Shown here piece after piece: positions 1-7,587 of a stretch of 64,000 bases of DNA. The translations under genes were made by a program, and so were the position numbers. Below the pieces are notes generated by a model. The model was not told the origin of the DNA and searched no databases. It saw only the letters and a list, made by a program, of their open reading frames with translations. Positions within the stretch are counted from its first letter, which is position 1. Every line of letters starts with the position of its first letter. This DNA is from an uncultured Alphaproteobacteria bacterium. GTDB lineage: Bacteria > Pseudomonadota > Alphaproteobacteria > Methylaequorales > Methylaequoraceae. The stretch is from the NCBI GenBank assembly GCA_902579395.1, contig CACHGK010000005.1, positions 1 through 64,000 of the forward strand, in the 5' to 3' direction.

Positions 1-26
1 AAGACAAAATTTAATGCAAAACTAAG

Positions 27-1829
27 ATGATGCAAATAGAGAGAATTAGAAATTTTTCTATAATCGCACATATTGATCATGGTAAGTCAACCTTAGCTGA
101 TAGAATCATTCAGAAATGTGGGGCGTTATCTGATAGGGAAATGAAGAATCAGGTTCTTGACTCAATGGATATTGAGAGGGAGCGAGGGATTACCATAAAA
201 GCACAGACTGTCTATTTGGAATATCAAGCAAAAGACAAGAATAAATATAACTTCAATCTTATGGATACACCTGGTCATGTTGATTTTTCGTATGAGGTAA
301 GTCGCTCCTTGGCTTCGTGTGAAGGTTCGCTTTTAGTTGTCGACTCCTCTCAAGGAGTAGAAGCTCAAACACTGGCTAATGTTTATCAAGCTATTGAAAA
401 CAATCATGAGATAATTCCAGTTCTCAACAAAATTGACCTACCGGCTTCTGAACCAGATCGAATAAAAAAGCAGATAGAAGAGGTTATTGGAATTGATGCT
501 TCAGAGTCAATAATGGTTTCTGCAAAGACTGGCATGGGAGTTGATCAATTACTAGAGGCAATTGTTAAAAAATTACCATCTCCAAAAGTCAATGAGGACC
601 CGACCCTCTCGGCTATGCTAATAGATAGCTGGTATGATGCTTATTTGGGAGTAATTATTCTTGTAAGAGTTCAATCAGGAAAGTTGAGAAAAGGAATGAA
701 ACTCAAGATGTTGGGAACTAATGCATCATATATTGTAGAAAAATGTGGTTTTTTTACTCCGAAAATTAAATATTCTGAAACGATTGAGACAGGTGAGATT
801 GGATTTTTAACTGCAGGCATAAAGCATGTAAGTGATTGTAAAGTTGGAGACACTATCACAGATGGATTAAAACCAACTGATAAGCCTTTACCTGGTTTTA
901 AGCCAAGTAGACCAGTTGTTTTCTGTGGATTATATCCTGTTGATGCCGATGACTATGATTTATTGAAAGATAGTCTAATGAAATTAGGTCTTAATGATGC
1001 TAGTTTCTCATCTGAACCCGAGAGTTCTGCTGCACTTGGTTTGGGATTTAGGTGTGGTTTTTTAGGGTTACTTCATTTAGAAATAATTCAAGAAAGACTG
1101 AGCAGAGAATTTGATTTGAATTTAATAACTACATCTCCTTCAGTGGTTTATATGATTGAAAAAACAGATTCGAGAGTTTTGGAAATTCATAATCCTTCTG
1201 AACTTCCTGATATTATGAAAATAAAGTCAATTTCTGAACCCATTATTAAAGCAACAATTCTATTACCTGATGAATATTTGGGACCAGTAATGCAATTGTG
1301 TAATGAAAGAAGAGGAACTCAAAAGAATCTTTCGTATGTAGGTAAAAGGGCCATGATAGAATATTATCTTCCGTTAGCAGAAGTAGTATTTGATTTTTAT
1401 GATAGGTTGAAATCAATAACAAGCGGTTATGCGAGCTTCGATTATGAATTTAAAGATTATGAGCAAAGCGATCTTGTTAGAGTTCAAATACTGGTAAATT
1501 CAGAATCAGTTGATGCTCTTTCATTTATTTGCCATAGATCAAAGTCAGTTTCTAGAGGAAAAATGTATTGTGAAAAATTAAGCAAACTTATCCCAAGGCA
1601 ACAATTCAAAATTCCATTACAAGCTGCTATTGGAGGAAAGATTATAGCTAGAGAAACCATCAATAGTTATAGAAAAGATGTTACTGCAAAATTGTATGGT
1701 GGTGATGTTACTAGAAAAAACAAGCTTCTGGACAAACAGAAGAAAGGAAAAAAAAGAATGCGACAATTTGGTAAAGTTGAGATTCCACAGTCTGCATTTA
1801 TAAATGTTTTAAAGACTTCAGAAAAATAG
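27..1829 (+). CDS. lepA: Elongation factor 4 (LepA), ribosome back-translocating GTPase
   Basis: Translational GTPase that binds stalled or mis-translocated ribosomes. The 600-residue product has the usual family length. GTPase motifs are complete: P-loop AHIDHGKST near residue 15, DTPGH near residue 80, and NKID near residue 135. The lysine/arginine-rich C-terminal part ends with the [11 protein letters not shown] segment typical of LepA rather than EF-G. Two ATGs stand side by side at 27 and 30; either could be used. It is followed two bases later by a tRNA-Ser gene on the same strand. Identification is secure. Confidence 0.97.
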   Translation: MMQIERIRNFSIIAHIDHGKSTLADRIIQKCGALSDREMKNQVLDSMDIERERGITIKAQTVYLEYQAKDKNKYNFNLMDTPGHVDFSYEVSRSLASCEGSLLVVDSSQGVEAQTLANVYQAIENNHEIIPVLNKIDLPASEPDRIKKQIEEVIGIDASESIMVSAKTGMGVDQLLEAIVKKLPSPKVNEDPTLSAMLIDSWYDAYLGVIILVRVQSGKLRKGMKLKMLGTNASYIVEKCGFFTPKIKYSETIETGEIGFLTAGIKHVSDCKVGDTITDGLKPTDKPLPGFKPSRPVVFCGLYPVDADDYDLLKDSLMKLGLNDASFSSEPESSAALGLGFRCGFLGLLHLEIIQERLSREFDLNLITTSPSVVYMIEKTDSRVLEIHNPSELPDIMKIKSISEPIIKATILLPDEYLGPVMQLCNERRGTQKNLSYVGKRAMIEYYLPLAEVVFDFYDRLKSITSGYASFDYEFKDYEQSDLVRVQILVNSESVDALSFICHRSKSVSRGKMYCEKLSKLIPRQQFKIPLQAAIGGKIIARETINSYRKDVTAKLYGGDVTRKNKLLDKQKKGKKRMRQFGKVEIPQSAFINVLKTSEK

Positions 1830-1831
1830 TC

Positions 1832-1921
1832 GGAGAGGTGGCCGAGTGGCTTAAGGCGCACGCTTGGAAAGCGTGTAAACAGGAAACTGTTTCGAGGGTT
1901 CGAATCCCTCTCTCTCCGCCA
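1832..1921 (+). tRNA. tRNA-Ser(GGA)
   Basis: Class II tRNA with a long variable arm. The acceptor stem GGAGAGG (1832-1838) pairs with 1911-1917, leaving discriminator G at 1918 and an encoded CCA at 1919-1921. The anticodon arm CACGC/GCGTG encloses loop TTGGAAA, giving anticodon GGA. The T-loop GGTTCGAATCC is intact. G73 and the long variable arm both fit serine. It probably shares a transcript with lepA, since only two bases separate them. Confidence 0.96.
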
Positions 1922-1950
1922 TAAAATAAAATAAGATTTAAATAGTAGTT

Positions 1951-2385
1951 TCAGAATAATCTTTTATTTTTTGAAACTTTGCAAGTTCCAGTTCTGTAAA
2001 TCGTTTCTGTATTTGTTCTAAATTCATGTTTAACAAAACCAGTGTAGCGATTGACTTCGATTGTATTTTTTCTTATCAATGTCCCATTAGTAATTAAAGA
2101 GGACATTGAAAAAATTGTTGAGTCAGTTTCAAGAAAGTCAGTTTTACTATATTTTCCTCCTCCGTCTTTAAAATCTTTTTTACTTTCAACAGAAAGCCAT
2201 TTGTTTTCAATATCTAGATATAAAACTTGATCTTGGTCAACAATACTTAAATTTTTAAATTCAATGTCAGTTTCATCGTTTTCTCCAGAGATTCCATAAT
2301 TCATATTGCATATTAAAATTATCTCACTTGCATATAAAGACTTTGAAAAACTTAAAAGAGCTAGAAATATTATTGAAATTAACAT
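1951..2385 (-). CDS. Small exported protein, unknown function
   Basis: A 144-residue protein with an N-terminal hydrophobic stretch (residues 1-18) ending in LYAS, a plausible signal peptide. The mature part is beta-rich, with many alternating polar and hydrophobic residues, and has two cysteines, one near residue 26 and one near the C-terminus, that could form a disulfide. No family is recognised. It faces the tRNA-Ser gene convergently and stands alone. The start at 2385 gives a complete signal peptide. Confidence 0.6.
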   Translation of the reverse strand: MLISIIFLALLSFSKSLYASEIILICNMNYGISGENDETDIEFKNLSIVDQDQVLYLDIENKWLSVESKKDFKDGGGKYSKTDFLETDSTIFSMSSLITNGTLIRKNTIEVNRYTGFVKHEFRTNTETIYRTGTCKVSKNKRLF

Positions 2386-2549
2386 TTCTGAAGATATTAT
2401 TGATTTATTCTTAAAGTCAACTTTAATATTATTTAAATTAAAGTATTCTTCTTATTGTTGAATCTCTATCATAAAGATTAAAAGTAGAAATAAATGATCA
2501 ATTATCTTAATGACTGTTTTTTTTTAATTTAGTATAAAATTAATAGGCA

Positions 2550-2918
2550 ATGGAGTTTTTTCTTGAAAATATTTTTCATGAAACGGATGGAAATTTGAAA
2601 GGTTTAATTTTTGGTTTCGTTCATGTCAGTATAATGATTATTGGGTACTATACTGGTTTCAGCATAAATAGATTTTTGAAGATAGTTTCGAATGGATACA
2701 TTGCAGGAATTTTTGGGGCAGCACTGTCACACATACTTGCAGATGTTATTGCTAGTTATCTTGACCCACATATTAGGAGCATGATTATTGGAATTGTAAT
2801 TGGAGGAGTTATACCTCTTTTTTTTATACCTATTCTAGAGAGATTTGTTACAAAAAGTCAAAATCATATTGTTACTGGTGATCATGAAGATATAAAAAAA
2901 GATTTGGATTCACATTAA
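2550..2918 (+). CDS. Small integral membrane protein, unknown function
   Basis: A 122-residue protein with about three hydrophobic helices (roughly residues 18-38, 48-70 and 76-97). They are rich in glycine and small residues, as in tightly packed transmembrane helices. An amphipathic N-terminus and an acidic, charged tail of about 20 residues flank them. No recognised domain or catalytic motif. The MarR-type regulator 19 bases downstream on the same strand suggests co-transcription, but no function follows from that alone. Confidence 0.6.
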   Translation: MEFFLENIFHETDGNLKGLIFGFVHVSIMIIGYYTGFSINRFLKIVSNGYIAGIFGAALSHILADVIASYLDPHIRSMIIGIVIGGVIPLFFIPILERFVTKSQNHIVTGDHEDIKKDLDSH

Positions 2919-2937
2919 ATTATTTGAAAGAGATTTT

Positions 2938-3345
2938 ATGGCAGAAACACGATCTTTTAAGTATAGACAACTTTTAAGTTGTAAATGCTTTAAAATGAGG
3001 AAAGCGTCTAGAGTTGTAACACAGTTTTATGATAAGAAATTAAAACCTTGCGGAATTAGAATAACGCAATTCACCATTTTATCTTTAATTGCAACTAATG
3101 AGGATCGCACAATGATTTCTCTTTCCGAAGATTTGCTGATGGACAGAACAACCTTAACAAGAGGCTTAAATCTTCTTCTTAAAGAGGATCTTATTGAACA
3201 GGTAAAATCTAAAGATTCAAGAAAAAAAATAATGAAGCTAACAAAAAAAGGTCATGAAGTGCTTGATAAAGCTATTCCTCTTTGGCATGAGGCAGAGCAC
3301 CAAATTTTAGATGAAAGTAAAAAATTTGGTTTTTCGATATTTTAA
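2938..3345 (+). CDS. MarR-family transcriptional regulator
   Basis: Winged-helix DNA-binding regulator of 135 residues, expected to bind DNA as a dimer. Residues 50-105 carry the recognition region (LMDRTTLTRGLN) and the wing (KSKDSRKKIMKLT), both characteristic of MarR. A CxC pair near residue 17 precedes the conserved ASRVVTQFYD segment; cysteines in MarR proteins can be redox sensors, but that is inference here. It follows a small membrane protein and meets selO tail to tail with a 4-base overlap. Its targets cannot be read from the window. Confidence 0.85.
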   Translation: MAETRSFKYRQLLSCKCFKMRKASRVVTQFYDKKLKPCGIRITQFTILSLIATNEDRTMISLSEDLLMDRTTLTRGLNLLLKEDLIEQVKSKDSRKKIMKLTKKGHEVLDKAIPLWHEAEHQILDESKKFGFSIF

Positions 3346-4814
3346 GTTCCACAGAAAGTATTTGAAACTATTTCACTAGATTCTGGCGGTAAAGAATATT
3401 TTTTGTTAAAACTTCCTTTCGAGAAAGGTTTTCTTACAATTTTTAATAATTCTCTAATTTCTGAATAATCCTTTTTGTTTACAGCTGAATTAATGGCAGC
3501 CTCAACTAAATGATTTCTTGGAATATATAAAGGATTGATTTTTTTCATCTCACTTGCAATTTTTGATTTTCTTAATTTTTCCTTTTCAAGTCTTTTATTC
3601 CATTTAAGAATCCATTCATTAATTATTTTTTTATTCTTTAGTTTGAAATTATTTTTTTTCTCTGTTTCGCATATCAAGTCGGATAAGTTTCTAAAAGAAA
3701 GTGTAAAATCAAGATTCTCAATTCTCATTAATTCTAAGAAATCATCTATAATTTTTATATCTTCACTGAAAATCCTTGTGAGGCCAAATTTCCTTCTCAT
3801 TTCTTTAAGCCAACTTCTCTCAAATTTTTTTGGAAACTCATTCAAACATTCAATTGCTATTTTTTTTGCGTTTTCTAAATTTTCATCAAGTAGAGGAATT
3901 ATTGACTCTGCAAATTTTGATAAATTCCAAAGCATAATTTTTCCTTGGTTCATATATGAATATCTACCGCCGAAATCAATGTAGCTAAAAACTTTTTTTG
4001 GATCATAATGATCTAAAAATGCGCACGGTCCATAATCAATAGTTTCTCCGCTTATAGTTGTATTATCAGTGTTCATCACACCGTGTATAAAGCCAACACT
4101 CATCCATTTTGAAACTAATTCTGCTTGAGAGTTAATTACATTTCTTAATAGGAATATATAGGATTTTTTATTTTTAAAAGTATTGAAATGTCTTTTTATA
4201 GTATAATCAGCCAATATTTTTAAAGAATTAAAATCTCTTTTGTAATAAAAAAATTCGAATGTCCCTATACGAATATGACTTGAGGCAACTCTAGTTAAAA
4301 TTCCACCTGGCATCACAGTTTCTCTGAAAACTTTTTCACCTGTCCTAACTAAAGCAAGTGATCTTGTGCTTTTTATTCCTAAATTATGAATTGATTCACT
4401 AATTAAATACTCTCTAATAGCAGGTCCAAGCGGAGATCTCCCATCGCCATCTCTGGAATAGATGGTTTTGCCCGATCCTTTTAATTGAATGTCATATCTT
4501 TCTTTATTTCTTGCTATTACTTCTCCAATCAATACTGCCCGTCCATCACCTAATTGTGGAACAAAATTTCCAAATTGATGTCCTGCATAAGCTACTGCAA
4601 TAGGCATAGCACCCTCTGGAATAATATTCCCTGAAAAAAACAATTTTCCATTTTTGTTATTAATTTTTTTTGAGTCGATGTTTAGAAAATTTGAAAGTTC
4701 TGAATTAAACTCAATTAATTCAGGATCTTTAACAGGTATTGGTTCAATTCTCTGGTAAAAATTTTCAGGTAAATTAACGTATGTATTTGAAAAATTAAAG
4801 ATTTTATTTTTCAA
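3342..4814 (-). CDS. selO: SelO/YdiU protein adenylyltransferase (pseudokinase fold)
   Basis: SelO transfers AMP to protein hydroxyl groups and is linked to the oxidative stress response in studied homologues. Visible landmarks include QLGDGRAVLIGE, KGSGKTIYSRDGDGR (nucleotide-binding region), HGVMNTDNT and DYGPCAFLD, and a C-terminal FCGT with cysteine in the position where some homologues have selenocysteine. An upstream ATG at 4886 would lie deep inside the preceding gene. The TTG at 4814 overlaps that gene's TGA (TTGA), has AGGA a few bases upstream, and gives 490 residues, near the 478 of E. coli. I chose that start. Confidence 0.92.
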   Translation of the reverse strand: MKNKIFNFSNTYVNLPENFYQRIEPIPVKDPELIEFNSELSNFLNIDSKKINNKNGKLFFSGNIIPEGAMPIAVAYAGHQFGNFVPQLGDGRAVLIGEVIARNKERYDIQLKGSGKTIYSRDGDGRSPLGPAIREYLISESIHNLGIKSTRSLALVRTGEKVFRETVMPGGILTRVASSHIRIGTFEFFYYKRDFNSLKILADYTIKRHFNTFKNKKSYIFLLRNVINSQAELVSKWMSVGFIHGVMNTDNTTISGETIDYGPCAFLDHYDPKKVFSYIDFGGRYSYMNQGKIMLWNLSKFAESIIPLLDENLENAKKIAIECLNEFPKKFERSWLKEMRRKFGLTRIFSEDIKIIDDFLELMRIENLDFTLSFRNLSDLICETEKKNNFKLKNKKIINEWILKWNKRLEKEKLRKSKIASEMKKINPLYIPRNHLVEAAINSAVNKKDYSEIRELLKIVRKPFSKGSFNKKYSLPPESSEIVSNTFCGT

Positions 4815-5485
4815 TCTATATTTCCTAAAAAACCCAAGATTAAGCCAATTATAAAGCCAAAAACGCCTCCCCAAACTACTAACCATCCAAGATGTTTATG
4901 AATAATATCTTTAACAATATTTTTAACCTGTTCAGGTGAAAGCTCGTTTAAACGTGAGTCAATAATTAACTCAACTTCCTCTCTCATACTATGTGAAAAA
5001 TTATTTTGAAGATTTTTACTGAATATATCTTTTATGGTCTCTCTTATTTTTATTTTTAGTGGTTCTTTCAAAGGTTCCAAGGCTTTTTCCCCTCCTACCA
5101 TTTCAAGCATTGTGCCCAGTGATGATTCTTTGATAGCTTCAACAAGTTTTTTAAATATTTGTTCATAATCGATCTTATCTAGTAAACTGTCCTCGGAAAG
5201 TCCACTATCCATGCTGAAACTATCTAAGTTTTTTGTTGAGAAAAATTCATGCATTATAAGGTTTTTTATCCCTTCTTTAAACTCTTTGAATCTTAGAGGA
5301 ATTACACCAGATCCAAAAAGTAATGGTACTCTCTCAAATAACATATGAATTGCAAGCCAGTTTGTAAGTCCACCGGACAACCCAAATAAACCAGCCACTA
5401 ATATTTCTGCAGAGTAATATGGTGAAAATGTTCCATAAATAGTTATAAGTAATGTAACTAAATTGGTTGTCAGACTTTTATTCAT
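4811..5485 (-). CDS. DUF445 (YheB-type) membrane protein
   Basis: A 224-residue protein with hydrophobic segments near both ends (about 10-40 and 200-220) and a charged central region. The conserved GGLTNWLAIHMLFERVP segment followed by GSGVIP is the DUF445 hallmark. Function of the family is unsettled. Its stop codon overlaps the start of selO by two bases, implying translational coupling. Family assignment is firm, role unknown. Confidence 0.85.
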   Translation of the reverse strand: MNKSLTTNLVTLLITIYGTFSPYYSAEILVAGLFGLSGGLTNWLAIHMLFERVPLLFGSGVIPLRFKEFKEGIKNLIMHEFFSTKNLDSFSMDSGLSEDSLLDKIDYEQIFKKLVEAIKESSLGTMLEMVGGEKALEPLKEPLKIKIRETIKDIFSKNLQNNFSHSMREEVELIIDSRLNELSPEQVKNIVKDIIHKHLGWLVVWGGVFGFIIGLILGFLGNID

Positions 5486-5637
5486 TTTAAATATTTCAGA
5501 AAATAGTTAAGAAAAATTGAGATAATCCATATTCTAAGTTGCATTAGATTTAAAAATCTAGATTTTTACATGATATTCATGAATTTTTAAAGTTTCAATT
5601 TAAATATGATAGTATTTTAATAATCCTTATTGTGGTA

Positions 5638-6108
5638 TCAGCCATCGTAAGGAAGTGATGAATGATGCAAATTAATTTTTAACTGACCATGGCTAGTTTT
5701 AATGAAGCCAAAAGTATATTCAACCTTGAGAATTTTTTCAGAACCATCTTTAAAATAATAATTACCCATGGATAACAAAAAATTATCGTGCTGAATTATC
5801 TTATAATTTTCAAATTTTATGGATTCCCAATTTTTAATCGCAAAACCGTTGTCTTCTTTACATATTTTATTTTGCCCCAAAAAATATGAAATAAATTCCT
5901 TTTTTGTAGATCTAAACTGAGTATGTTTTGCAAGCGTTGGTTTAAATAAAACTTCGCAGTGATCAAATGCATATACTTCATGTAATAATTCATAAATCAA
6001 ATTGTCTAGGTTTTGTTTTTTTTTGTAAGCTTTGCTAATCTTTAAAATTAGATCTGCCCATTTTTGTTGAGTAATAGAAACTAAATTTAATATTTCTTTG
6101 TTTGTCAT
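5638..6108 (-). CDS. NTF2-like (SnoaL/DUF4440-type) fold protein
   Basis: A 156-residue soluble protein. The order of motifs (helical N-terminus, FKPTLAKHTQFR, SYFLG near residue 77, a GFAI strand, SMGNYYF, VEYTFGF and the terminal LHHSSLPY) matches a family of NTF2-like proteins often misannotated as phosphoribosyl-AMP cyclohydrolase. The motifs of HisI are not visible, so that name should not be used. No signal peptide. It stands alone, divergent from the CIA30 gene. Biochemical role unknown. Confidence 0.65.
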   Translation of the reverse strand: MTNKEILNLVSITQQKWADLILKISKAYKKKQNLDNLIYELLHEVYAFDHCEVLFKPTLAKHTQFRSTKKEFISYFLGQNKICKEDNGFAIKNWESIKFENYKIIQHDNFLLSMGNYYFKDGSEKILKVEYTFGFIKTSHGQLKINLHHSSLPYDG

Positions 6109-6217
6109 TTATCCTCGCTGATAATTTTTATCGCCTGAAAACTTATCAAAATCTAAGTATTTTTTATTTTCAAAGCATTAATTAGATTTTTATATTCCCA
6201 CGTGTTAATATCCCATA

Positions 6218-6763
6218 ATGATTTTTAAATTAGTAACTATATTTATTTTTTTATTTGTCAATCATACAAATTCAATGGATTTATTTGAAAAAAAAAAAGA
6301 ATCAAAAAATTTTAAAGAAGAATGGGAGTTTGTATCTGATCAGGTCATGGGTGGTGTATCTTCGGGAAAGCTTGATCTATTAAATTCATCGAAAAACACT
6401 TTTATTAGACTCTCGGGCACTGTTAGCACAAAAAATAATGGAGGTTTTATTCAGTACAGGTCTGATTATGATTTTGATAAATCAAATTTTAAGGGTATAA
6501 GAATTAAAGCTAGAGGTATTCCAAGCGAATACTACATTCATATTCGAACCAATTTTCTATTGTTACCATGGCAATATTATTCTGGAAAATTTTCTGTGAC
6601 AGAAAATTGGAAAGTAATTGAGATCTTATTTGATGACTTCAAGAAATCTAATTTCTATCAACCATCGACATTTAATTCTTCTGAGATTAAAAGTATTGGT
6701 TTTGTTGCATTTGGAAAAAACTTTAATGCTCAATTAGATATAGTTGAAGCAGAGCTTTATTAG
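6218..6763 (+). CDS. CIA30-family protein, exported
   Basis: A 181-residue protein with a hydrophobic N-terminus (about 1-20) followed by a CIA30 domain. The signature WEFVSDQVMGGVSSG lies near residue 37, followed by the jelly-roll pattern of this galactose-binding-like fold (FRGIRI-like FKGIRIKARG, FDDFKKS, IGFVAFG). Mitochondrial members assist complex I assembly; bacterial roles are not established. It is followed at once by a DUF2805/TIGR03643-type gene on the same strand. Confidence 0.8.
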   Translation: MIFKLVTIFIFLFVNHTNSMDLFEKKKESKNFKEEWEFVSDQVMGGVSSGKLDLLNSSKNTFIRLSGTVSTKNNGGFIQYRSDYDFDKSNFKGIRIKARGIPSEYYIHIRTNFLLLPWQYYSGKFSVTENWKVIEILFDDFKKSNFYQPSTFNSSEIKSIGFVAFGKNFNAQLDIVEAELY

Positions 6764-6767
6764 ATCG

Positions 6768-7061
6768 GTGAAAAAATCAAATAGACCTGAAACAAGAGTT
6801 AAAAACAAAGAACCCCAAAAAACTGATCCTGACTGGATAATATGGGCAGCTTGGGCAGATAGAATTACATTTGAAGAAATATTTGAAAAGTCTGGAAAGT
6901 CAGAAAAGGAAGTCATAAAAATTATGAGAGGTAACTTAAGTCAAAGAAGTTTTAAATTATGGAGAGAAAGAGTCCGAAATAAATCGATAAAAAATCGAAA
7001 GAAATTTGAACTTAGTAGAAAAAAACTAAAAATTTCAAAATCAGACTTTTTTGGTGAGTGA
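6768..7061 (+). CDS. TIGR03643/DUF2805-family small protein
   Basis: Small basic protein with the family core PDWIIWAAWADRITFE and KIMRGNLSQRSFKLWR, which resembles a helix-turn-helix but has no assigned function. The open frame extends to a TTG at 6744 inside the CIA30 gene. The GTG at 6768, five bases after the CIA30 stop, leaves the conserved part intact (97 residues) and is the simpler choice. It overlaps the convergent TerB-like gene by 21 bases at the 3' end. Confidence 0.75.
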   Translation: MKKSNRPETRVKNKEPQKTDPDWIIWAAWADRITFEEIFEKSGKSEKEVIKIMRGNLSQRSFKLWRERVRNKSIKNRKKFELSRKKLKISKSDFFGE

Positions 7062-7493
7062 TTCTTTCGCATTTTTTCTGGCCTCTGCGTTTTCTTTTCC
7101 AGTTAAATGAAAAAGACCTGTTAACTTTGTCATCATTGAGGCTTCAAAATCGTCGATTACATTATCCGAAAGAATAACTTCCCATAAATATTGAAAAATT
7201 ATTAATATTTCTTCCCTTGAAAAATTATCTCTTATTTCTTTTGTTAGAGAATAGATTTCAACACTCTTATCTGAAGATACAATTGATTCACTAAAACAAT
7301 TTTCAGCTTGGTCATCATCTAGGTGAAGTTTGTTCTTTAGAATATTTTTTATCAAAAACTTTTCTTTACTAGAAAAGGAACCATCGACATTTGCACATTC
7401 AATCATTAAAGATGTTATCAGGACTGCCTTGTCGTGATTATTAATGTCTTCAAATGAAGTTGTTTCTTTAATTTTTTTTAAAAATGATATCAT
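7041..7493 (-). CDS. TerB-like (tellurite resistance B fold) protein
   Basis: A 150-residue all-helical cytoplasmic protein. The pattern LMIECANVDGSFSSKEKFLI near residue 30 and LSDNVIDDFEASMM near residue 110 matches TerB-like domains, where acidic residues after each helix form a metal-binding site. No other ter genes are present, so a tellurite role is not implied. The 3' end overlaps the convergent TIGR03643 gene. Confidence 0.75.
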   Translation of the reverse strand: MISFLKKIKETTSFEDINNHDKAVLITSLMIECANVDGSFSSKEKFLIKNILKNKLHLDDDQAENCFSESIVSSDKSVEIYSLTKEIRDNFSREEILIIFQYLWEVILSDNVIDDFEASMMTKLTGLFHLTGKENAEARKNAKESLTKKV

Positions 7494-7533
7494 ATTACCC
7501 TTAATTCAGTTTAGTTAACTATATATGTATATA

Positions 7534-7561
7534 TTGACATCTCGTAAAGTATTTATATTCT
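7534..7561 (+). promoter_or_regulatory. Sigma-70-type promoter candidate for the TonB receptor
   Basis: A perfect -35 hexamer TTGACA at 7534-7539 is followed, after 16 bases, by TATTCT at 7556-7561 (4 of 6 matches to TATAAT). The ATG of the receptor is 27 bases further on. A perfect -35 is rare in this AT-rich sequence. TSS not verified. Confidence 0.5.
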
Positions 7562-7587
7562 TAATTTAATAATTCTTTATTGTCAAA

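Noticed and set aside
3535..3984. 149-residue open frame on the plus strand
   Set aside because: Lies wholly antisense to selO, is Phe/Ser/Ile/Leu-rich as expected from reversed AT-rich coding DNA, and has no ribosome site.
5638..6108. Phosphoribosyl-AMP cyclohydrolase (HisI)
   Set aside because: The name is often transferred to this family, but HisI zinc and active-site motifs are absent and the fold pattern is NTF2-like.
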